Positions 1 to 9,701 of a DNA stretch of 64,000 bases are shown here, piece after piece. Within the stretch, counting starts at the first letter, position 1, and every line of letters starts with the position of its first letter. A program made the translations under genes and the position numbers. The stretch comes from an uncultured Ruminococcus sp. (GTDB lineage: Bacteria; Bacillota; Clostridia; Oscillospirales; Acutalibacteraceae): the NCBI GenBank assembly GCA_902785355.1, contig CACZYF010000001.1, positions 81,497-145,496 on the forward strand, given 5' to 3'. A model generated the notes under the pieces. The model ran no database searches, had not been told where the DNA came from, and saw only the letters and a program-made list of their open reading frames with translations.

Positions 1-1075
1 ATACCATCACCTGAACAAGACTCTTGCCCTCGGGCGCATAGCCCTTTTCATGGGAATCGTTGCGAATCAGCAGATACCTCGCGTGCATCTTCTTCTGATA
101 TATCTGAGGGATATAGAGGGTAACATCGCCGCTGAAAGGCAGTTCTTCAAGCTCTACGCCGAACGCGCAGTGATAGGCGGAGAACCGTCTGAGCTTACGG
201 TATCTCTCACGCAGCATTTGAGGCATCTTGACGTCCGTCAAGGCGCCGAAGATCCGCGCGGGGTCGATCGTGAGGATGAAGCTGTCGGCAAAGAGGATAT
301 CGCCGTCCGCGCAGGTGACAGATACAGCCCTGCGGCGCTCTGTATTCAGTCGGACGGCCTTCTTACCCGTCAGCAGGGTGCCGCCGAGGGAGGTGAAGCG
401 CTCGATCAACCGCTGCGCCATTTGTTCCGACCCGCCGCTGGGCAGATCGGCGCTGGCGCCGCAGTAGTTCGCGATCACATAGAGCAGTCCCAGCACGCCG
501 AAATTCTCAGGCAGGAACGACATGAAGAAATGACGCAGGGTCGGGTGCCTGAAGCGACGGCTCAACTCGCCTAGCGACAGGCGGTAATACTTAATCAGGT
601 TCGGGACGGAGGACACAAGCCGCCTGAGCGGGATCTCCTCGTCGTGATCCTTACCCGCGATCCCCAAAACGCCTTGGAGTACCTTGACCGCCTTGATGAA
701 GGCTGTGATCTCCTTGCCGTCATCGGGAGAGAGCGCGAGCATAGAGGCGTACAGCGCGTCGATATCTCGGTCGAGCGCCATCCGATCCTTGCCGTTGACA
801 AAGGTGTACAGCGCCGAACGGCGGTAGATCTCGCCGTCAGCACCCGTCAGCACGCCGAGGTCGCGCCACAGCTCATACAGGTCGGTATGCGGGTTGGTAC
901 CGGTCAGCCAGTGGATGCAGTTGTCGATATGGTAGCCGCCGCGCTCCCACGCGGTCAGGCAGCCTCCTGCGATCGCATGCTGTTCACAGACGGTTGCATG
1001 AAATCCGCTCAGCTGGGCAAAGATACCCGCCGAGAGTCCCGCAACGCCGCCGCCGATGATCAATACTTCTTTCAT
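1..1075 (-). CDS. NAD(P)/FAD-dependent oxidoreductase, phytoene-desaturase-like (partial)
   Basis: This is the N-terminal 358 residues of a flavoprotein that runs off the left edge. The protein begins MKEVLIIGGGVAGLSAGIFA, a classic Rossmann dinucleotide-binding GxGxxG motif, followed by an E-x7-GG segment (CEQHAIAGGCLTAWERGGY) typical of the phytoene desaturase/CrtI-like amine oxidase superfamily. The start at 1075 is set by GGAGG five bases upstream. Family members oxidise or saturate polyprenyl or other hydrophobic substrates using FAD; the substrate here cannot be told. It has its own promoter and follows the arginine operon terminator, so it is probably a separate transcription unit. Confidence 0.8.
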   Translation of the reverse strand, partial: MKEVLIIGGGVAGLSAGIFAQLSGFHATVCEQHAIAGGCLTAWERGGYHIDNCIHWLTGTNPHTDLYELWRDLGVLTGADGEIYRRSALYTFVNGKDRMALDRDIDALYASMLALSPDDGKEITAFIKAVKVLQGVLGIAGKDHDEEIPLRRLVSSVPNLIKYYRLSLGELSRRFRHPTLRHFFMSFLPENFGVLGLLYVIANYCGASADLPSGGSEQMAQRLIERFTSLGGTLLTGKKAVRLNTERRRAVSVTCADGDILFADSFILTIDPARIFGALTDVKMPQMLRERYRKLRRFSAYHCAFGVELEELPFSGDVTLYIPQIYQKKMHARYLLIRNDSHEKGYAPEGKSLVQVMV

Positions 1076-1105
1076 AAGCGCCTCCGTGATGTGTTTCTGC
1101 CTTTC

Positions 1106-1134
1106 ATGATACCTTTATCCCGCGGTTTTGTCAA
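1106..1134 (-). promoter_or_regulatory. Sigma-A promoter of the FAD oxidoreductase gene
   Basis: Read on the minus strand there is TTGACA (1129-1134), a 17-base spacer and TATCAT (1106-1111), about 30 bases upstream of the start codon at 1075. Confidence 0.7.
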
Positions 1135-1183
1135 TCTTACAATTGTATCGATTGAGGTAGCTGCGATTTCCTAAAAGGAAAAA

Positions 1184-1212
1184 ACGCAGGCTTGCGCTTG
1201 ACAAGCCTGCGT
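1184..1212 (-). terminator. Rho-independent terminator of the arginine operon
   Basis: On the minus strand ACGCAGGCTTG pairs with CAAGCCTGCGT across a 7-base loop and is followed by six T residues, just after the argF stop codon. Confidence 0.85.
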
Positions 1213-1221
1213 ATCTTACAA

Positions 1222-2208
1222 TTATGCCTGCGTTGCGGCGATGACCGCCTTGATGGTGTGCATGCGGTTCTCAGCCTCGTCAAAGACGATGGACCGATCA
1301 CTCTCAAAGACCTCGTCGGTGACCTCCATACAGTCGATACCGAAGCGTTCATGGATCTGCTTACCGATCGTGGTATTCAGATCATGGAAAGCGGGCAGAC
1401 AGTGCATGAAGCGGCACTGCGCGCCGGCGTTATCCATCAGCGCCTTGTTCACCTGATAGGGGCTGAGGTCGCGGATGCGCTCCTCCCAGACTTCATCCGG
1501 CTCTCCCATGCTGACCCATACGTCGGTGTAGATCACGTCGGCGCCCTTGGTGGCAACCATGGGATCCTCGATGAACTCAAGGGTCGCACCGGTCTCTTCG
1601 GCGACAGCCTGACACTGCGCGACGAGCTGAGGATCGGGGAAATACTTTTTCGGCGCGCAGGCGACAAAGTGCATCCCCATCTTGGCACAGCCGACCATCA
1701 GGGAGTTGCCCATGTTATAGCGCGCGTCGCCCATATAAACGAGCTTCTTACCCTCTAAGGAGCCGAAATGCTCGCGGATAGTGAGAAAATCGGCGAGGAT
1801 CTGGGTCGGGTGGAACTCGTTGGTCAAGCCGTTATACACGGGAACGCCCGCGTACTTCGCGAGCTCCTCTACGATCTGCTGACCGTAGCCGCGGTACTCG
1901 ATACCGTCGTACATGCGTCCGAGCACACGCGCGGTATCGGCGATACTCTCCTTCTTACCGATCTGGGAGCCGGAGGGGTCGAGGTAGGTCGGATGCATAC
2001 CGAGATCGGCAGCGGCGACCTCGAACGCACAGCGGGTGCGGGTAGAGGTCTTTTCAAAGATCAGCGCAATACTTTTGCCCTCGCACATACGGTGCGGGAT
2101 ACCCGCCTTCTTCTTCGCCTTCAAATCGGCGGCGAGGTCGAGCAGACCCGCGATCTCGTCGGGGGTAAAGTCCAGCAGCTTTAAGAAATGCTTGTTTTTC
2201 AGGTTCAT
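1222..2208 (-). CDS. argF: Ornithine carbamoyltransferase
   Basis: ArgF condenses ornithine with carbamoyl phosphate to citrulline in the cytoplasm. The 328 residues match the family length. The carbamoyl-phosphate loop is visible as [13 protein letters not shown] (near residue 51), with the ornithine-side HCLPAFHD motif (near 269) and [11 protein letters not shown] (near 133). It is the last gene of the argGHCJBDF cluster and is followed by a strong terminator. A 142-base gap with a heptamer repeat separates it from argD. No carAB genes are in the window, so carbamoyl phosphate must come from elsewhere. Confidence 0.97.
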   Translation of the reverse strand: MNLKNKHFLKLLDFTPDEIAGLLDLAADLKAKKKAGIPHRMCEGKSIALIFEKTSTRTRCAFEVAAADLGMHPTYLDPSGSQIGKKESIADTARVLGRMYDGIEYRGYGQQIVEELAKYAGVPVYNGLTNEFHPTQILADFLTIREHFGSLEGKKLVYMGDARYNMGNSLMVGCAKMGMHFVACAPKKYFPDPQLVAQCQAVAEETGATLEFIEDPMVATKGADVIYTDVWVSMGEPDEVWEERIRDLSPYQVNKALMDNAGAQCRFMHCLPAFHDLNTTIGKQIHERFGIDCMEVTDEVFESDRSIVFDEAENRMHTIKAVIAATQA

Positions 2209-2231
2209 ACTATCACCACCAAATTATTGTA

Positions 2232-2301
2232 GCTTAAAGCTTAAAGCTCAAAACTTAAAGCTCAAAACTTAATGCTTAAAACCCAAAGCTTAAAGTTAGA
2301 A
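2232..2301. repeat. Tandem heptamer repeat (consensus GCTTAAA)
   Basis: Ten near-identical 7-base units lie end to end between argF and argD: GCTTAAA, GCTTAAA, GCTCAAA, ACTTAAA, GCTCAAA, ACTTAAT, GCTTAAA, ACCCAAA, GCTTAAA, GTTAGAA. The region is otherwise noncoding and AT-rich. There is no spacer, so it is not a CRISPR. Confidence 0.85.
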
Positions 2302-2350
2302 ATAATAAAACAATGTGTATATAAAGCTTTCATCATCAGCGCTTTCGGCT

Positions 2351-3505
2351 TTATCCCAGCGCTGCGATGATCACATCGACCGCCTTCTCGAGCAGATCCA
2401 TGGGGATATTCAGCGGGGGGAGCAAACGCAGCTTCTCCTTAGCGGAAAGGCAGAGAACACCGTTCTCCATACAGGCGGCAAGCACCTCGGAGACCGGCTT
2501 TTTCGGCACGATACCGATCATCAGACCCAGTCCGCTGACAGGATATCCCGCCTGCTCGACCCTCTCCTTGATATACCTGCCCTTAGCGGCAACATCAGCC
2601 AAGAACGCCTCGTCCATACGGTTCATAACCGAAATCGCGGCGGCGGCACATACGGGATTGCCGCCGAAGGTGGAGCCGTGGTCGCCGTAGCCGAGCACGC
2701 CGCTGACGCGCTCGCTCATCAGGGTCGCGCCCATCGGCAGACCGCCCGCCAACCCCTTCGCGGTCGATACGACGTCGGGCTGAACGCCGAAGTGCATATA
2801 GGAATAGAGCTTGCCGGTACGTCCGTTGCCGGTCTGCACCTCGTCCACCATAAAGACGAGATCGTTCTCGCGGCAGAGTCGCTCGCAAGCCTGCACAAAT
2901 TCCTTATCAAGGGCGTTCACGCCGCCCTCGCCCTGTACGGTCTCGATCAGGATACCGGCGACCTTGTTATCGGCGACGAGCCGCTCGAGTCCCTCGATAT
3001 CGTTCGCGTCAGCGTACAGGAAGCCCTCGGTGAGAGGGGTGAACTTCGTATGGAAGTTCTCCTGTCCGGTCGCGGCGAGGGTCGTCAGTGTTCTGCCGTG
3101 GAAGCTCTTGTTGAGCGTGATGATGTTGTAATAATCGGCGCCCTTATGCGCGGCGGCATAAGCACGCGCAACCTTCACGGCGCACTCGTTCGCCTCGGCG
3201 CCGGAATTGCAGAAGAACACCTTATCCATCCCGGTGCGGGTGCAGAGAATCTCCGCCAGCTCGGCACAGGGGGAAGCGTAATAGAGGTTGGAGGTGTGCT
3301 GGAGAAGCTTCGCCTGGTTCGCGACAGCCTCCGCCCACACGGGATCGGCATAGCCGAAGGAATTGACGCCGATACCGGAGGTCATGTCAATATAGGTCTT
3401 GCCGTTATCGTCATAGCAGATCGAGCCCTCACCGGCGGCGATCGCGATATCAAAGCGTTTATAGGTATGCGCTACATAGCGCTCATCAGTCTGTTTAATG
3501 CTCAT
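2351..3505 (-). CDS. argD: Acetylornithine aminotransferase
   Basis: ArgD is a class III PLP transaminase converting N-acetylglutamate semialdehyde to N-acetylornithine. The 384-residue protein shows FCNSGAEANECAVK (PLP phosphate site), FMVDEVQTGNGRTGK (PLP ring Asp) and STAKGLAGGLPMGA with the Schiff-base Lys. The start at 3505 is preceded by AAAGGAG. It lies between argB and argF in the arginine operon. The family can also act on succinyl-diaminopimelate precursors, but the neighbourhood argues for arginine. Confidence 0.96.
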   Translation of the reverse strand: MSIKQTDERYVAHTYKRFDIAIAAGEGSICYDDNGKTYIDMTSGIGVNSFGYADPVWAEAVANQAKLLQHTSNLYYASPCAELAEILCTRTGMDKVFFCNSGAEANECAVKVARAYAAAHKGADYYNIITLNKSFHGRTLTTLAATGQENFHTKFTPLTEGFLYADANDIEGLERLVADNKVAGILIETVQGEGGVNALDKEFVQACERLCRENDLVFMVDEVQTGNGRTGKLYSYMHFGVQPDVVSTAKGLAGGLPMGATLMSERVSGVLGYGDHGSTFGGNPVCAAAAISVMNRMDEAFLADVAAKGRYIKERVEQAGYPVSGLGLMIGIVPKKPVSEVLAACMENGVLCLSAKEKLRLLPPLNIPMDLLEKAVDVIIAALG

Positions 3506-3563
3506 TGTTTCTCCTTTAAAGCCGAAGGCAATTTATGATGAAAACGGTCTTTTCCTCGGCGCG

Positions 3564-4433
3564 TTATTTCTCGTCCGCCAGAACCATCGTACCGGCGCCT
3601 TCGTCGGTCATCAGCTCCATAAGGATGGAGTGCGGCACTCTGCCGTCCATGATGATGACCTTCTGGACGCCGCGGTAGATCGCCTCGATACAGCAGCCGA
3701 CCTTGGGGATCATGCCGCCGGAGATGATGCCGTCACGATAGAGGGTCTGCGCCTGAGATACCGTGATCTGGGGGATCAGGCTCGAGGGGTCGTCCTTATC
3801 CTTGAGGATGCCCGCGATATCGGTCATCATAATCAGGCGTTCGGCGTTGATCGCGCCCGCGATATAGGCGGCGGCGGTATCGCCGTTGATGTTATAGGCG
3901 TTGCCGTCCTTGTCACAGCCGATGGTGGACACGACGGGGATATAGCCCTTCTCAAGCAGATCCATGATCGGCTCGGGACGGATCTTCGTAACGTTGCCGA
4001 CGAAGCCGAGGCGCTCATCCTTCATCTCCGCCTCGATCAGTCTGCCGTCCATGCCGGAGATGCCCATCGCTCTGCCGCCCTTGGACTCGATCAGGTTAAC
4101 GAGGGTCTTGTTGACCTTGCCGGAGAGCACCATCTGGACGATCTCGATGGTCTCCTTATCGGTCACGCGCAAGCCGTCTACAAACTCGGGCTTCTTACCG
4201 ACGCGCCGCATGATATCGTTGATCTCGGGACCGCCGCCGTGGACCAGCACGACCTTGATACCGATCAGCCATAACAGAACGATATCCTGCATGACCTGCT
4301 GCTTTAACTCTTCATTGATCATGGCGTTGCCGCCGTACTTGACGACGACGATCTTGCCGGTGTATTTCTTAATATACGGGAGAGCGGCGCACAGTACCTC
4401 CGCCCTCTCCGCATTCGAAAAATCGTTGCTCAT
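3564..4433 (-). CDS. argB: Acetylglutamate kinase
   Basis: ArgB phosphorylates N-acetylglutamate, usually the arginine-feedback-controlled step. The amino-acid kinase fold is clear: VVKYGGNAM near the N terminus, LVHGGGPEI for the glycine-rich loop, and MLSGKVNKTLV. I place the start at 4433 (MSNDFSNAERAEV) because AGAGGT lies just upstream; longer upstream Met codons lack a ribosome site. This gives 289 residues, normal for the family. It sits between argJ and argD. Confidence 0.96.
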   Translation of the reverse strand: MSNDFSNAERAEVLCAALPYIKKYTGKIVVVKYGGNAMINEELKQQVMQDIVLLWLIGIKVVLVHGGGPEINDIMRRVGKKPEFVDGLRVTDKETIEIVQMVLSGKVNKTLVNLIESKGGRAMGISGMDGRLIEAEMKDERLGFVGNVTKIRPEPIMDLLEKGYIPVVSTIGCDKDGNAYNINGDTAAAYIAGAINAERLIMMTDIAGILKDKDDPSSLIPQITVSQAQTLYRDGIISGGMIPKVGCCIEAIYRGVQKVIIMDGRVPHSILMELMTDEGAGTMVLADEK

Positions 4434-4484
4434 AATTACCTCTGTTTTCATGCACAAAGTACAAATCACGGCGAAGCCGATTCA

Positions 4485-5705
4485 TTAAGTCCTATAATCT
4501 CCGTTGATCTTGACATAATCGTATGTTAAATCACAGCCCCAGGCGGTGGAGGAGAAATCGCCGTCGTTCAGGGCGACGAGGATCTCGATCTCCTTCTCGA
4601 GCAGGATCTCCTTCGCCTTTTCTTCGCTGAACGCGACGCCCGCGCCGTCCTTGCAGACGAGGATCTCGCCCTTCTCGCTCTTAAAGCTGACGTCGATCTT
4701 ATTCACGTCGACGGGAGCGCCCGAGTAACCGATCGCGCAGAGCACACGGCCCCAGTTCGCGTCGGCGCCGAACATTGCCGCTTTGAGCAGGCTCGAGCAG
4801 ATAACGGACTTCGCGACGGTCTTGGCGATATCGAGGGAAGCCGCGCCGCTGACCTGACATTCGAGCAGTTTGGTCGCGCCCTCGCCGTCGCCGGCGATCA
4901 TGCGGCACAGCGCTACGGTCACGGTGTTGAGCGCCTGCATAAAGGCGGTGAAATCCTCACCCTCAGCGGTGATCTCGTCGTTGCCCGCCATACCGTTCGC
5001 GAGCACGGTCACCATGTCGTTGGTGGAGGTGTCGCCGTCAATAGAGATCATATTGAATGTATTTTGGATATCGCCCGAAAGCGCCTTCTGCAGCATTTCG
5101 GGAGCGATCGCAACGTCGGTGGTGATGAATACCAGCATAGTCGCCATGTTCGGATGGATCATGCCGCTGCCCTTGGCGATACCGCCGATACGGCAGGTCT
5201 TGCCGCCGCAGGTGAACTCGACCGCGACCTCCTTGGGGATCGTGTCGGTCGTCATGATACCGAGAGCCGCCTCGTGACCGCCCTCAACGCTCAGTCCCGC
5301 GACCAGCTCATCCATTCCGGCCTTGATGGGTTCAAGGCTCAGGGGCTGGCCGATGACGCCGGTAGACGCCACAACGACGTCGGCAGAATCGATATCCAGC
5401 GCGCTTGATACCAGCGCCGCCATACCCTCGGCGATCTCAATACCGTCGGCGTTGCAGGTATTGGCGTTGCCGGAGTTGCAGATCACCGCCTGCGCCTTAC
5501 CGTCGGCGATATGCGCCTTGGTAACGGTCAGGGGAGCGCCCTTGACGAGGTTGGTGGTGTAGACCGCCGCCGCGGAGGCGGGGATCTCGCTGACGATCAG
5601 CGAGAGGTCGTTCTTCGATGTATTTCTGCGGATGCCGCAATGTACGCCCGAGGCGATAAAGCCCTGAGCCGCGGTCACGCCGCCGTCAATCATTTTCATA
5701 TTCAT
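4485..5705 (-). CDS. argJ: Bifunctional glutamate N-acetyltransferase/ornithine acetyltransferase
   Basis: ArgJ moves the acetyl group from N-acetylornithine to glutamate, recycling it, and may also use acetyl-CoA. The family precursor is cleaved autocatalytically at a Thr; the HPNMATMLVF segment carries that site. Start 5705 (MNMKMIDGGVTAA) has AAGGAAGG upstream, giving 406 residues. With argJ present and no argA or argE in the cluster, this is the cyclic version of the pathway. Confidence 0.96.
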   Translation of the reverse strand: MNMKMIDGGVTAAQGFIASGVHCGIRRNTSKNDLSLIVSEIPASAAAVYTTNLVKGAPLTVTKAHIADGKAQAVICNSGNANTCNADGIEIAEGMAALVSSALDIDSADVVVASTGVIGQPLSLEPIKAGMDELVAGLSVEGGHEAALGIMTTDTIPKEVAVEFTCGGKTCRIGGIAKGSGMIHPNMATMLVFITTDVAIAPEMLQKALSGDIQNTFNMISIDGDTSTNDMVTVLANGMAGNDEITAEGEDFTAFMQALNTVTVALCRMIAGDGEGATKLLECQVSGAASLDIAKTVAKSVICSSLLKAAMFGADANWGRVLCAIGYSGAPVDVNKIDVSFKSEKGEILVCKDGAGVAFSEEKAKEILLEKEIEILVALNDGDFSSTAWGCDLTYDYVKINGDYRT

Positions 5706-5723
5706 ATACCTTCCTTTATCATT

Positions 5724-5849
5724 GTCATTCCGAGGAACAGGCAATATACCTGCGACGTGGGAATCCCCCTGTCGGAAATGACGGTTGCAGTGAAAAGCGC
5801 TTTGCTCCTCTTTGTGGGATTGCCACGCCCCGAAGGGGCTCGCAATGAC
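5724..5849. repeat. Intergenic palindromic repeat elements
   Basis: Two hairpin-forming blocks fill the argC-argJ gap. The first (5724-5782) is bounded by GTCATTCCGA and TCGGAAATGAC, which are inverted copies. The second (5814-5849) contains GCCCCGAAGGGGC and ends in GCAATGAC, complementary to the GTCATT ends. Degenerate relatives occur near 12226-12252 and 23228-23285. These look like a small dispersed extragenic repeat family. Confidence 0.6.
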
Positions 5850-5852
5850 GCT

Positions 5853-6776
5853 TTATCGGATCACCAGTCCCGTATCTTCGGGGAGACCCATACGGATATT
5901 CATGTTCTGGATCGCGGCGCCCGAAGCGCCCTTGCCGAGGTTATCGAAGCGCGAGATCAGGGTGATACGGTCGTCGCAGCCGAACGCGGCGACAGCCATA
6001 TCGTCACGGCCGCTGTAGGCGGCGGCGCTGATGAAGCCGTCCTCGGTACTGTCGTCGTAACGGATCAGGCCGCTCTTGTAATAATCTTTATACGCCGTTC
6101 TGATATCCTCCAGGGTGCCGTTCACATCCTCGCGCATAAGGCTCACGCTGACCTCCATACCACTGTAGTACGAGGCGACGATGGGGCTGAAAACCGGCGC
6201 TTTCTCAAGTCCGCAGAGCTTGACCATCTCGGGGAGGTGCTTGTGCGCCTGAGGGAGGGCGTAAACGCGGGGAGCGCTGAGCAGCGGGGAGCGGTCGGGG
6301 CTCTCATACTCGGCGATCATCTTCTTGCCGCCGCCGGAATAACCGGTCAGCGAGTAGCAGAAAAGGGCAATGTCGCTCCCGATGATTCCGAGCTCGACGA
6401 GCGGTCTGACCAGCGAGATGAAGCCGCTGGCGTGACAGCCGGGATTTGCGATACGGGTCGCGGAGCCGAGCTGTTCTCTCAGTCCGCTGAGCTCGGGCAT
6501 GCCGTAGGTCCAGCCCTCGGCGGTACGGTGAGCCGTCGAGGTGTCGATCACCACGGCGTTGGGGTTTTGGATCAGCGAAACCGCCTCCACCGCCGCCGCG
6601 TCGGGCAGGCACAAAAAGCTGATATCGCTGTTGTTGAGCATTTCGGCACGCGCCGAGATATCCTTACGGAGTTCATCGGGCAGAAGCATCAGCTCGATGT
6701 CCTTACGCTCGCTGAGGCGCTCACGGATCCTCAGGCCGGTCGTGCCGGCGCTGCCGTCTATAAAAACTTTTATCAT
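5853..6776 (-). CDS. argC: N-acetyl-gamma-glutamyl-phosphate reductase (short, type 2)
   Basis: ArgC reduces N-acetylglutamyl phosphate to the semialdehyde with NADPH. The N terminus MIKVFIDGSAGTTGLRIRER is the nucleotide-binding region and NPGCHASGFI holds the catalytic Cys. At 307 residues it matches the shorter type 2 ArgC class rather than the roughly 345-residue class. Its ATG overlaps the argH stop as ATGA, implying translational coupling. Confidence 0.95.
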   Translation of the reverse strand: MIKVFIDGSAGTTGLRIRERLSERKDIELMLLPDELRKDISARAEMLNNSDISFLCLPDAAAVEAVSLIQNPNAVVIDTSTAHRTAEGWTYGMPELSGLREQLGSATRIANPGCHASGFISLVRPLVELGIIGSDIALFCYSLTGYSGGGKKMIAEYESPDRSPLLSAPRVYALPQAHKHLPEMVKLCGLEKAPVFSPIVASYYSGMEVSVSLMREDVNGTLEDIRTAYKDYYKSGLIRYDDSTEDGFISAAAYSGRDDMAVAAFGCDDRITLISRFDNLGKGASGAAIQNMNIRMGLPEDTGLVIR

Positions 6777-8146
6777 TGCAATTTCTCTTTCACATATTTA
6801 ATTTGCTGCTCGATCGACTGCACGGAGGTGCCGCCGACGGAGTTGCGCTTATTGACGCAGGTGTACAGGTCGATATCATCGTACAGATCCTGCTCGAACA
6901 GGTCGGAATACTCCTTGTACTTCTCGAGCGGAAGGGTCTCCAGCACCTCGCCGTTCGCGATACAATAGGCGACGATGGAGCCCGAGATCTTATATGCCGA
7001 ACGGAAGGGCATGCCCTTCTTCGTGAGATAATCGGCAAGGTCGGTCGCGTTGATAAACCCGCGCTGAGCCGCCTTCTTCATGTTCTCGGTCTTGACCTTC
7101 ATGGTCGAGATCATGCCGACAAAGATCTGCAGGGACATATAGGCGGTATCGACCGCGTCGAACACGCCCTCCTTATCCTCCTGCATATCCTTGTTATATG
7201 CGAGGGGCAGACCCTTGAGGACGGTCAGAGCGCCCATCAGGTCGCCGTAGACACGTCCGGTCTTGCCGCGTACGAGCTCCGCCATATCGGAGTTCTTCTT
7301 CTGCGGCATGATGGAAGAGCCGGTAGTGTAAGCGTCGGAAAGCTCGACGAAGCCGAACTCCCAGCTCGACCAGAGGATGATCTCCTCCGACAGGCGGGAG
7401 AGGTGCATCATCAGGATGGAGAGATCGGACAGAAGCTCGATCACATAATCGCGGTCGGAAACGCCGTCGAGCGAGTTCATCGCGATATCGTCGAAGCCCA
7501 GCTGCTCCGCCTCAAAGTAACGGTCGGTATCGTAGGTGGTGCCCGCTAAGGCACAGCAGCCGATCGGCGAGATATTCATGCGGCGCTTGCAGTCCGCAAG
7601 GCGCTCGCGGTCACGCAGGAGCATCATGGCGTAGGCTAAGAGGTGATGACCGAACATGATCGGCTGGGCACGCTGCAGATGCGTATAGCCGGGCATGATC
7701 GCCTCTTTATAATTCTCAGCCTGTTCGGTCAGCGCGAGGATCAGGCGCTTTATCTCAGATGAGAGCTCGTCCACACGGTTCATCAGGTACATTCTGAGAT
7801 CGAGTGCAACCTGGTCGTTCCTCGATCTCGCGGTATGGAGCTTCTTGCCGACGTCGCCGACGCGGCGGGTCAGCTCCTCCTCCACGAACATGTGGATATC
7901 CTCGGCGTTCATATCGATCTCGAGCTTACCCGAGGTGATATCGTCGAGGATCTTCAACAGCTCGTCACACAGCGCGTCAGCCTCCCACCGCTCGATGATG
8001 CCCTGCTTCGCAAGCATCTGGGCATGCGCGATAGAGCCCGTGATATCCTCTTTATACATACGACTGTCAAAGCCGATGGAGCTGTTGAATTCGTCAGCCA
8101 GCTTGCTGGTGTCTCCGGCGGTACGTCCCGCCCACATTTTAGCCAT
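6773..8146 (-). CDS. argH: Argininosuccinate lyase
   Basis: ArgH splits argininosuccinate into arginine and fumarate. The 457-residue protein carries the fumarase/aspartase superfamily signature GSSIMPQKKNSD and the TARSRNDQVALD motif. The start MAKMWAGR follows AAAGGAAAG. It sits directly downstream of argG and overlaps argC by four bases. Confidence 0.97.
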   Translation of the reverse strand: MAKMWAGRTAGDTSKLADEFNSSIGFDSRMYKEDITGSIAHAQMLAKQGIIERWEADALCDELLKILDDITSGKLEIDMNAEDIHMFVEEELTRRVGDVGKKLHTARSRNDQVALDLRMYLMNRVDELSSEIKRLILALTEQAENYKEAIMPGYTHLQRAQPIMFGHHLLAYAMMLLRDRERLADCKRRMNISPIGCCALAGTTYDTDRYFEAEQLGFDDIAMNSLDGVSDRDYVIELLSDLSILMMHLSRLSEEIILWSSWEFGFVELSDAYTTGSSIMPQKKNSDMAELVRGKTGRVYGDLMGALTVLKGLPLAYNKDMQEDKEGVFDAVDTAYMSLQIFVGMISTMKVKTENMKKAAQRGFINATDLADYLTKKGMPFRSAYKISGSIVAYCIANGEVLETLPLEKYKEYSDLFEQDLYDDIDLYTCVNKRNSVGGTSVQSIEQQIKYVKEKLQ

Positions 8147-8174
8147 AAGAATCTTTCCTTTATATACGCCGTGA

Positions 8175-8197
8175 GGGTCGGGAGATTATCCCGACCC
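8175..8197 (-). other. Intercistronic hairpin between argG and argH
   Basis: GGGTCGGGA and TCCCGACCC form a perfect 9-bp stem with a 5-base loop and no T-run. It may be an RNA processing or stability element within the operon; termination is unlikely. Confidence 0.5.
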
Positions 8198-8214
8198 AGA
8201 TGGTTGTGTGTAAA

Positions 8215-9444
8215 TTACTTGTTTTTCTCATCAACAACTGCCTGGACCTTGATCGGCAGACCGTAGAGGTTGATGAAGCCCGCGCTGTCCTTCTGGTCAT
8301 AATCGGACTCGCCGAAGGTCGCAATCTCCTCGCTGTAGAGGCTGTAGGGGCTGTCAACGCCCGCCTTGATGATATTGCCCTTGTAGAGCTTGAGCTTGAC
8401 GTAGCCGGTGACCTTCTCCTGGGTCTTATCGACGAAGGCGGAGAGCGCCTCACGCAGGGGGGTGAACCACTGACCGTTGTAGACGAGCTCGGCAAAGGTG
8501 ATGGAAAGCCTCTGCTTCTCATGCATGGTCAGCTTATCGAGGCAGATGGACTCGAGCGCCTCATGCGCCTTGTAGAGGATGGTGCCGCCGGGGGTCTCAT
8601 ATACGCCGCGGCACTTCATGCCGACGAGACGATTCTCGACGATATCGATGATACCGATGCCGTTCTTGCCGCCCAGCTCGTTGAGCTTCAAGATGATATT
8701 CTTCGCGGACATCTTCTCACCGTCGATCGCGACAGGGATGCCCTTCTCGAAGTTGATAGTCACGTATGTGGGCTCGTCGGGGGCGTCGATCGGGGAAACG
8801 CCCATCTCGAGGAAGCCGGGCTTCTCGTATGTCGGCTCGTTGTTGGTATCTTCAAGATCCAGACCCTCATGGGACAGATGCCAGAGGTTCTTGTCCTTGC
8901 TGTAGTTGGTCTCGCGGTTGATCTTCAGGGGGATGTTGTGCGCCTCGGCGTACTCGATCTCCTCCTCACGGGACTTGATCGTCCACTCACGCCACGGAGC
9001 GATGATGGGCATGTTGGGCGCGAAGTGCTTGATCGCCAGTTCAAAACGCACCTGATCGTTACCCTTACCGGTACAGCCGTGGCAGATCGCGTCTGCGCCT
9101 TCCTTGAGGGCGATCTCGACGAGACCCTTCGCGATGCAGGGACGAGCGGTAGAGGTACCCAACAGGTAATCCTCGTAGACAGCGCCCGCCTTCATGGTAG
9201 GGATGATATACTCGTCAACGTACTCCTCGGTCTGATCGAGGATATAGAGCTTGGAGGCGCCGGTCTTGATCGCCTTCTCCTCTAAGCCCCCCAGCTCGTC
9301 GTTCTGACCGACGTTGCCGGATACCGCGATGACCTCGCAGTTATTGTAGTTTTCCTTCAGCCACGGGATGATGATGGATGTATCCAGACCGCCCGAATAA
9401 GCGAGGACGACCTTTTTAATGTTTTCCTTATTGATTGCGTTCAT
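8215..9444 (-). CDS. argG: Argininosuccinate synthase
   Basis: ArgG joins citrulline and aspartate using ATP. The ATP pyrophosphatase P-loop is seen as [12 protein letters not shown], followed by [23 protein letters not shown] is the second conserved block. The 409 residues fit the family. It is the first gene of the operon, with a GGAGG ribosome site and a strong promoter directly upstream. Confidence 0.97.
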   Translation of the reverse strand: MNAINKENIKKVVLAYSGGLDTSIIIPWLKENYNNCEVIAVSGNVGQNDELGGLEEKAIKTGASKLYILDQTEEYVDEYIIPTMKAGAVYEDYLLGTSTARPCIAKGLVEIALKEGADAICHGCTGKGNDQVRFELAIKHFAPNMPIIAPWREWTIKSREEEIEYAEAHNIPLKINRETNYSKDKNLWHLSHEGLDLEDTNNEPTYEKPGFLEMGVSPIDAPDEPTYVTINFEKGIPVAIDGEKMSAKNIILKLNELGGKNGIGIIDIVENRLVGMKCRGVYETPGGTILYKAHEALESICLDKLTMHEKQRLSITFAELVYNGQWFTPLREALSAFVDKTQEKVTGYVKLKLYKGNIIKAGVDSPYSLYSEEIATFGESDYDQKDSAGFINLYGLPIKVQAVVDEKNK

Positions 9445-9491
9445 AATGTACCTCCGAATGAATATGCGTTAGATTTGTTGTTTATGCATTT

Positions 9492-9519
9492 ATTATACAT
9501 CAAATCGCATATTTGTCAA
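9492..9519 (-). promoter_or_regulatory. Promoter of the arginine operon
   Basis: On the minus strand TTGACA (9514-9519), a 16-base spacer and TATAAT (9492-9497) stand about 45 bases upstream of argG. Confidence 0.8.
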
Positions 9520-9527
9520 GGAATATT

Positions 9528-9541
9528 TGCATATTATTGCA
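9528..9541. promoter_or_regulatory. Candidate ArgR operator (ARG box) upstream of argG
   Basis: TGCATATTATTGCA fits the ArgR half-site pattern TGNAT-WWWW-ATNCA with one mismatch and lies just upstream of the argG -35. Related TGCAT words occur at 9485-9489 and 9549-9552. ArgR control of this operon is inference from family knowledge. Confidence 0.4.
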
Positions 9542-9653
9542 GATTTTTGCATTTTCTGTCAGCCTTGACAAATTCCGCCTATTATTATAGCCGACTTTTG
9601 GTGATTAATCAAGTCATCAGAGGGATTTTTCGCGCGCGTATCTTATATAATAC

Positions 9654-9682
9654 TTGACAAAAGCGCATAAAGCCTCTATAAT
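9654..9682 (+). promoter_or_regulatory. Promoter of the preQ0 operon
   Basis: TTGACA (9654-9659), a 17-base spacer and TATAAT (9677-9682) form a consensus promoter 20 bases before the structured leader. Confidence 0.85.
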
Positions 9683-9701
9683 CCATAAGGATAAACACAA
9701 A

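Noticed and set aside
2232-2301. CRISPR array
   Set aside because: The repeat is 7 bases with no spacers.
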